NCBI GenBank assembly: GCA_022605405.1
Contig: JABYQQ010000024.1
Location: 62,001 to 126,000 of the forward strand
Origin: Earliella scabrosa
Taxonomy: Eukaryota; Basidiomycota; Agaricomycetes; Polyporales; Polyporaceae
Direction of reading: 5' to 3'
DNA length: 64,000 bases
Shown: positions 56,964-64,000 of the stretch, piece after piece
Layout of the letters: each line of letters starts with the position of its first letter
How positions within the stretch are numbered: position 1 is the stretch's first letter
Program-made: the position numbers and the translations under genes
The notes under the pieces: generated by a model
The model's input: only the letters and a program-made list of their open reading frames with translations
What the model was told of the DNA's origin: nothing
Database searches by the model: none

Positions 56964-57314
56964 CCGTCGGGGTCGGTGAGGTTTGATTGGCATATTCTCC
57001 ACAAGAGTGTATTGAGCGTGTTGCATACCTTATTCTTACACACCTTCCATTAACGGGCTTTGTCTCTCGCTCAGCTTTCGTGTGGTCCTGTTCGCTTAAA
57101 TGGGGTTTCACACCTCACCTGCGGCACCCACCTTTCGTCAGTTGGCATGTGCCATTCCTTTTGCTCTTTTAGTTCCAATTCATATTCCAGATATGTGACA
57201 ATCGCTGTATATAGCGACGAACCACCAACCTGCCGGCCCCGAGTTCACACTTCCGGTTAGATCATAGCATACCGCTTCCCTCGTTAACCCTGGTCTGATC
57301 GAGCTGACACCACG

Positions 57315-59626
57315 ATGACGCCCAGTACGCTCGACCAGGTCCGCAATCCTGCTACCTTCTATATGTTCTACGTGACTAGAGTACGTTCTTGTCTACCTCG
57401 CGCGAGTTCGTCCGCTAACATTGATCATCAGCTTATGACAGGTGATGTCTTGCGCATGCTAAAGCAACGCGAACCAACTCAGTTATGATCTACGTGATAC
57501 AGTCAGTTCGTGGACGCTGTCGGTGAGTATGTGACGGCCCGTAATACTATGTCCCTTAGATTAAATGCCTCGCTGCAGTTGCTCGAGATCGTCAACACTC
57601 TCCCAGACGAGGTTAGATGTTCCTCTACCAGACAGGCAACCTACCGCGCTAGCTAACAGTTCTGGGCAGATTACGTTGTTGTGGCCCGCACGACTGAACA
57701 TCATGAAGATCATCTTCTTTGTCAACAAGTATTCGCCTCTACTCGACACGAATTTGATGCTATCTAGTACGCGTTTGCATTTTTTATTTCTACTGCCAAC
57801 TCGCTGACAATCAACGACATAGTGAGCATGTGGACATATGACACCGAGGTACTAGGAGTATTTCCTTCATGATTACTCATCTGACTATTATTGTGGTCTT
57901 CAGTTATGCAAGTCCCAATATTAGGCCCTAGCATGTGAGTGTTAGCTCTAATCATTCTCTCTGTGGTAGCTCAAGATCGCCCCGCGCAAGCAGACATCTA
58001 CGTCGCAGGGATCACATTCTCGGAATGTCAGTATTCCGCTCCGATTACGGCTCTGTTTCTGACCCGAGAAACTCCAGACATTCTCGTGGGTAGAACGATG
58101 GCGTTGTGGGGCTTCAATAAGATCGTGATGATGACGCTCATTGCGGGGGCTATCGTTTTACCCGTGAGTATGAGATTCATGCGCACACATCTGGGGCTGA
58201 CTGATGGTTTGGCTGTCCTAGGGGCTTGCGTTCTCCTCAGCTCAGCAGGCGCTCTCGATCACCGAATGTGTGTAGCAACTTGCTGCTCTCGGGGTTGGGC
58301 AAGATCTGATTAGCCTCCGCTTGACACAGACCCTGCAAGGGACGTCCTTGCGGTTCTCGGATGCAACCCCACTACACAAGACCATATCGCCTGGCCAGCA
58401 TGGGTTTGCGTCATGATCGCAGAAATCTGTACGCATTTTCACAACGATGCATCCCTGACATATGGCGTTCTGATGGCATAGCACATTCCAGACATCGTTG
58501 GGATGACACTAATCAAGCGGTACTCGGATCCGATTGGTATACTTAAAGCTCTCTCACTGGTTGTAGCCTGTCTGAGGTTCCCTAGCCATGGAGAATACCC
58601 CGCGATGCATGCTATTCAAGACCATGTATAGAGATGGTGAGCTCCAACCGCCTTCCTACTAGTGTCATTCTTACACTATTGCTGCAGGTACCCTCTACTT
58701 TGCTATCGTTCTCGGTTCGTCCACTACAAATCGTGCTTCGGGCACACCATTGTCGCATCCCCTGCTCACTGCAACGTTCCTGGACACGAAGTGGTCCAGG
58801 TCTCCTCGCCATCAAACTCCCATCAATCTGGCTGACTAAACCACGTGGCAATGTGTTTCAGGTCGCCGCTTTGAGAAGTAGCCACATGGTCCTTGCGCGC
58901 TTTCGCAACTTGAGCTTTGCGAGATTGCGTGACTTACAGCGGTCCGCGAATTGACTTTAGTATAGTGAAGCTCCTCAAAATACTATGGCTACTTGGCGCA
59001 AACATGACAGCAATCTCTCCTTCTCACTTCTGAGGTCAGTTTCTGTTTGCGCATATGAGTCATTTCTGAATTTCCTCGAACTGAGCATGCGAGGACGAGC
59101 GGGCGGGAGCCGAGCATGGCTTAGCATTGCATAGGCTCCTGCAGTTAGAATCTAGATGCACAAGACGAAGGTTGATAGAGCTTCGTGGACAGGTCTGCCC
59201 GGAGGGCCCATGTTATTTACAGCCATTTCCATCATGAATGTGGTGGTTATGTTCACCGTTCCCGTGAGTCCCGGATCCCGCCATTACCACCAGATTAGCA
59301 CTGATGCGCAGCCCATCTCATCCATAGCACGAACTCTCCTCCTCGATGCAACTGTGAGTAATCATGTCCGACTGGCAGCCGCTGGCTGCCACGCCCGCTC
59401 ACATTTGTGCAGGCCTCTCCGCGTTGTCCATAGTGCGCTCTGCACCCGCGTCTTTCTCAACCTTCGCAAGGCCGCGGCTCGGACGTCAGGGGTGACGCTG
59501 GGCGACTTTACAGTGAGGGAGACCTCATTGGCATTCGCACGTCCGCATTCAGACTCTCCCCGGGCACATGCGCTCGAATCTTCGGATGAACTGGAGCTGG
59601 AGGACCTGGGGTATTACAGAGGGTGA
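57315..59626 (+). pseudogene. DUF6533-type membrane protein, copy 2, interrupted
   Basis: A tandem paralogue of the preceding gene, in the same order: MTPSTLDQVRNPATFYMFYV (57315), LLEIVNTLPDE then ITLLWPARLNIMKIIFFVNK and YSPLLDTNL (about 57670-57760), TMALWGFNKIVMMTLIAGAI (about 58095-58160), DPARDVLAVLGCNPTTQDH, IVGMTLIKRYSDPI, LFKTMYRDG, TLYFAIVLGSS (about 58690-58720), then, after about 490 bp, FTAISIMNVVVMFTVP (about 59215-59265) and RPLRVVHSALCTRVFLNLRK to the stop at 59626. In copy 1 the equivalent gap is about 65 bp, so roughly 425 bp has been inserted here or the intron has grown. Several mid exons are hard to place. It may be a functional gene with a long intron, but a decaying duplicate is more likely. 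Confidence 0.5.
58725..59205. other. Extra sequence inside DUF6533-type copy 2
   Basis: A stretch with no counterpart in copy 1, between the exons ending LYFAIVLG and beginning ISIMNVVVM. No terminal repeats or known element were recognised. It could be a small inserted element or an enlarged intron. Confidence 0.45.
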
Positions 59627-59629
59627 GGT

Positions 59630-61500
59630 TATGGCGGCTCCTTGACTGTAATGACCCCATAACGAAACAGAGCAAAATATATCATTGACATCGACCTCTA
59701 CAGACAACTGAAGATTGTGAATACGTCCAGAATACCCTCGGGATGGCGCGCATTAATCGAGTCCGCCGTTCACATGCTCTCAATGACATGGGCCTCCTTA
59801 TCTCTGAGCGCCCTCCGGCGAGTCTCGAACTTCTCAACTGTGAGCTACGTCAGAAGCCGCACACCTCCGCTGAACCCAAAATATCGACGCTGGCTTGGCG
59901 CGTCCAGGTCAACGTCGCTGCAAGAGGTAACTTGAACATGGATCCCAGCCTCTGTAAAGACCGTGACAGCAGACGCGAATCGGCTCCAGTCCACTGGCAG
60001 TTGGCATCTACGCCGCGATCTCGTTGATCAATACATGCAAGTTCGCTCGAGACTGCTCGAGAGCACCGCGTTGCACCGCGTCGAGGACATGCCGATGACA
60101 CCGGCCATCCAGGGTGCAAGGGACTACTACCACCGAGCTGCATGAGAGATCTGACCTTTCAACTCAACGAGCTGTTTGCATCCTCGCTCAATCTTTGTTG
60201 CTCCGAGGTCAGAACCCGGATGCACGACATTCCAAAGAACAGGCTCAAAGTTGCCCCTATCTCTAGGGTGTACCGCACAACCTTCACGGCATCCGAAACG
60301 AGCCCGCTCCCGCCGGCAAGCACGCGAGTATCATTGCTTAGTCGAATGTTGCACGGAACTTGACCACAACTCCTACGTTCGCGGGCGAGCCGAGCAGATA
60401 CCAGCCTGTACCACGAGTTCATATTCTATTCTTTCGGCAGTGCTCGGACAACTTGCGCGCTGTTCCTCTCAGTCATGTTCAGTGCTCGAGTACCACGCCT
60501 ACCACACCATTCATGTGTATGATCGTCCACATATGATAGATACGTTCCGCTCGGCCGCCCAAGAAGTTGGTGAGTTTCTCTGCGAATTCTTGAATTGCTT
60601 CCTTGGCACGGAGTCGACGCACCAACTCAGCGTTGCGCAGCTCCAGCAGTAGGCTTCTATCTAGTCCCCTCACAACTCAGAAGTTTCTATGCTCTGCGGC
60701 GAAGCGAAGGTCAACGACGAGCTGATCGGGCTCTTGAACGTGCACCCGTAAGGCTAGAGTAGAGTAGTCCTTTTAGCCTCCCTCAGCCTCCGATCTTCTC
60801 CCGCGCTGTCGACCCGCTTAGCGTGGATGCACTTGCAGCCATTACACTCAGAGTAACTCAGAGGTTCGAACGATACAAGCAGACGTCCGCCTACGGCGCT
60901 TCGGAGGGTCGGAGATATTGTGGCGGGATTTGCGTGCGCCGCCGCCGCCCAACTTGACTGATATCGACCGTCCAAGGCGCTCCGACTCCCGAGTCCCAAG
61001 CTTAAGTTCACTGTTTAACGTCCCGCCGTCTAGATCTGGTTCCTGGCCGGACCCCTTCGAGTTAGTCCAGGGTCCATTTTGACTAGCACGGTAGAGCCCC
61101 GCATTGCGCAAACGCGTAAGTATTAGTGCTCCGTGGGCCGCTCCCGGCGGCGCGTTATCAAGACGCTGGACAGAGTCTTGTGAGTCTTGAACGTTGAACC
61201 ATGTATGTAGTCGCTGAGTTGGAACGGAAATCAGCCGTATGTAAGTTTGCGAGTGGCGATAAGCTCGCGCGCAGTGCTGCGTGCTCAGCAGGACACGCGT
61301 CACACAAGGGGAGTACATATATGAAGAAGAGGGCGGGCGATCCCCGTCCCCCAGCGTCGTTGTGATTCCCAGCCTCTGCGCAGGCTTTACATACAAACAA
61401 AACAAGAAGCAAAAAACCAAAGTCGAAACCAAAATCAAGTAGAGAGGCAAAGAACGAAGAGACAGGATATACGAGTACTTTACTTCGAGGGGGAGGGAGA
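59630..61500. other. Intergenic stretch
   Basis: No supported gene. A minus-strand piece near 60015-60090 reads ALEQSRANLHVLINEIAA and looks mildly coding, but I could not connect it to other exons or a family. The rest has only short open frames. Confidence 0.35.
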
Positions 61501-64000
61501 CAGAGAGGTGAGTTCTTCAGTACAGTTATAACACTACATACGTATACAGTTTGAGTTTCGTTTCGTTTCGTGTCGAGGTTGGCGAGAGTTCAGAGATACA
61601 ATGTCGTAGTTTTCTTCTTTCCTTTCTTCGTTCCTTGGGCGGGGCGGGGCGTCTTCCTATTCCTATTCGAGCCTCCTCTCGCCCTCTGCCATCGGGTGCC
61701 GCGTCCTGGTCTTTTTCATCCTAGCTCCCGCCGACGTCGCGTCATCCCAGTCGGAGCCAGTTACACCCGACGACAGACGAGGCGGCGCGACAGGTACAAT
61801 GACAGCGACGCTCCGTTTGGTAGACGTGACGTCAGTCAAAAGGCGGCCAGCTCGTCCGCGGCGTACGACCTGCCCACTCGGGCTCCCCCGTAGGTTGTGT
61901 CGAACGCCAACGTAACGCGCGAGGCCAGGAAGCGCAGTGGTGCCGGACAGGTTGATCGCCGGGAACGCCGACGTCCCTGCCGCCTGTGCTTAGACGGGCC
62001 CGGGTCCGGGCGAGGCCACGCAGTCAGAGTCTTGCATCGCTGGGGGCGGAGGTCTTGACCAGGACCAGGACGGGGACGGGGACGAGACGAGGCTCGAGCG
62101 CGGCGCGCGCATCTGCAAAGATGAAGACAAGAGATGGTCAGCACGCCGCCCACACCACGCTAGAAGGCCAGAAAGCCAAACTGAATGCGGGATGATAAAC
62201 ACGAAATCGAAGGGGAGGGGATAGAAGGGAAAGAAGGGAAAGAAGGTGCAGAAAGTAGCAGAAAGGAGCAAAACGAGCAGAAGGTTCGGACAGCACGGCA
62301 AACAGACGCAGGAAGCGCAAAAAGGATCCTGTGCCAAGCGACACGTCGTGACAGCGATGGGTCCTGAGAGAAGGCGTTTGGGAGCCACGCGGCCCTCCAA
62401 GCCTCCAAGCCTCCTCGCAGGACCCAGCGCGGAACCTCGACACGCCCATTGGGAGCACAGAGCCCGCACCCATGCTCGCGGGACGGCTCCTCTCGTCATC
62501 CCTTATCCCTTATCCCCCTCCCGTCCCCTCCCGGGTGCGCTGCGGAGCAACCCATACCCGGGACGGAAACAGGAAGAACCGGGGGCGAGGGGGTGAGGAC
62601 GACGGAAGAGCCCGCACGCAGCACGCGGCACACGACCACGTCCTCCCAGTCCACCGTCGTCCAAGGTTCGGTTCGGAAAGCTCCAGCCCGCGAAGCCTGG
62701 AGGGCTGACCGACCGACCGCACGAGCGGCCGATAACGCAGAAGCCAGGACGAGAGAGACGGACGCTCGGACGTGCCGTCACCGAAGCTCTGCGCCCCGAC
62801 TGTCCGTCGCCTGTTACGCTCGGTGGGACGGTGGGACGGGGTGGGACGGCGCGGGCCTGGGTGCGCCTTCGCGCGATCTTCCTTCTCCCCATCACGTCGG
62901 ACGTCGGTCGAGACGTGCTGAGATGCGAGTCTGAGATGTGCGTCGCTGTCGCGGCACGTCAGGAAGGCAAAGGGGGTGCCGGGCGAAGCAGAGAAACAGG
63001 AAACGGCGGTGCGTGGTATCGTAAGTATGTAATGTGGATATCCGGGATGGGGAAGAGCTCGGGCGCGCGCGGATGGGAATGGAAATCGCGGCTGCGAATG
63101 CGGGGAAGGAGAGCGCGTAGTGGATCTACTCTGTAAACACGGGCCAGGGCCAAGGGCGAATCCGTGGGGAGGGATGTGGCATCTGGGGAGGGCGGTCATG
63201 CCATATCGTAATCTAGACGTATTCGTAGGCAGGTCGTGGAACCCGACAGACCAGGACTGCCCGGAGATCCATCTGTCTGCACGGTGCAGCACGACGCGCC
63301 GCCCAATCCTCGACAGTCGAGCCGTCCAGTCCAGTCGAGCAAGCGCAAAAGGCTGTGCCCGAGCCGCGACTGACAACTGTCCAGCGTCGGATTCCGAGGA
63401 CGGCGAGGCGCGCGCGAAGCACAAGACTCCCATCTTCGGACGTCCGGTCTATCGGGGGTGGAAGGAGAAGAAGAAGAAGAAGTTGTATCGGTACAAGGGG
63501 GGAAGCCGCAGCCGGGGATGACAAGTCCGAGCCACGGCAGGGGAGTGCCTTGCGGCCACCGATAAGGTGCGAGCAAGACGTCAATCCGTCCTCCGTGGCA
63601 TGGTAGTACACGAGTGTGCCCGGGAAGACAGGGGCGAGATACGTGATGTATGATGCGCGAGCGGTGGGAGAAGGCAGCATGGGCGTGCGGATCTTGGATG
63701 GTCTCCGCAGAAGGAGATGTGTGAACGATGAATGATACCGAGGGAATGGTCTGGATGCGATGGGACGGCAGGTTGGGCGGGTGGGAGAGGAAGCTGGAGT
63801 GGGAGTGGAAGACCGGGCGGGGCAGATAGACGTGGAGGATCCGGAAAGAGGCATGGATAATCAATCAAATACGAGGAGGCCATATTCAGCAGCAGCGAGA
63901 CGACGAGGCGGAGAGACTTCGGAAAGCGCGAGAGCAATAAAGATCGTGCAAAGAGCGAAAAAAAAAAGAGGACAAGCAAGAAAGATCATCGGAAATCAAA
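61501..64000. other. GC-rich right end of the window
   Basis: Long open frames overlap on both strands (62.0-63.9 kb), mostly low-complexity Pro/Arg/Ser, as expected from GC content. A GTTTC microrepeat lies at 61557-61573, and GGGAAAGAAGG runs occur near 62220-62250. No protein domain, splice chain or RNA gene was recognised. It may be the UTR or promoter of a gene beyond the edge. Confidence 0.35.

Noticed and set aside
60855..60885. GAGGTTCGAAC word that recalls a tRNA T-arm
   Set aside because: No acceptor or anticodon stem could be folded around it.
62503..63864. Several minus-strand frames of 130-307 codons near the right edge
   Set aside because: Mutually overlapping low-complexity Pro/Arg/Ser frames in GC-rich DNA, with no domain, splice chain or ATG context that singles one out.

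Overview
The window looks like chromosomal DNA of a filamentous basidiomycete, probably an Agaricomycete. Genes are split by many 45-70 bp introns with GTRNGT donors, CTRAY-like branch sites and YAG acceptors. Coding DNA is GC-rich. The families present (Zn2Cys6 proteins, DUF6533-type membrane proteins, KDZ transposase, TET/JBP dioxygenase, GCFC/NTR2-type and importin-4/Kap123-type sequences) fit that group. All calls come from reading translated exons by eye; no database search was possible.

Layout. 26-1524 (-) is a Pro/Ser-rich protein with a Zn2Cys6 cluster at its extreme C-terminus. 3483-7281 (+) is a long multi-exon protein of unknown function with acidic and Pro-Lys-rich tracts. 7.7-8.9 kb is GC-rich with broken coding-like pieces. 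11656-13120 (+) is a five-exon protein with three CCHH-like zinc fingers. 13.8-17.6 kb (-) is a decayed GCFC/NTR2-like splicing-factor gene whose first intron region contains the C-terminal half of an importin-4/Kap123-type gene, which has also begun to decay. 17809-18541 (+) is a small acidic coiled-coil protein.

19862-34288 is the most notable region: a compact island of six genes, at least five of which give a clean spliced reading frame. In order it holds a Ser/Pro-rich protein with an internal duplication (-), a Zn2Cys6 coiled-coil protein (+), a large basic/acidic protein (-), a TET/JBP-family 2-oxoglutarate/Fe(II) dioxygenase with its HxD...H...R motif (+), a KDZ-superfamily transposase with a CxC2-type cysteine cluster and D-D-E candidates (+), and a small accessory protein (+). 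Two short divergent promoters (about 155 and 307 bp) organise four of them. It is best read as one large KDZ transposon, or a recent residue of one, carrying a DNA-modification enzyme. About 1.6 kb downstream lies the 3' part of another KDZ-like (CxC5/CxC6-type) protein.

36.3-47 kb is gene-poor and contains small or frame-broken candidates. 47167-47893 (-) is a truncated xylitol/sorbitol-type dehydrogenase pseudogene that ends at a 144-bp satellite array (47905-48480). 49804-51198 (-) is an intact cystathionine gamma-lyase. 52256-52771 (-) is a small Cys-rich conserved-looking protein. 55034-59626 (+) holds two tandem DUF6533-type multi-pass membrane protein genes, the second apparently interrupted. 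From 59.7 kb to the right edge no gene could be supported. I found no tRNA, rRNA or CRISPR feature.
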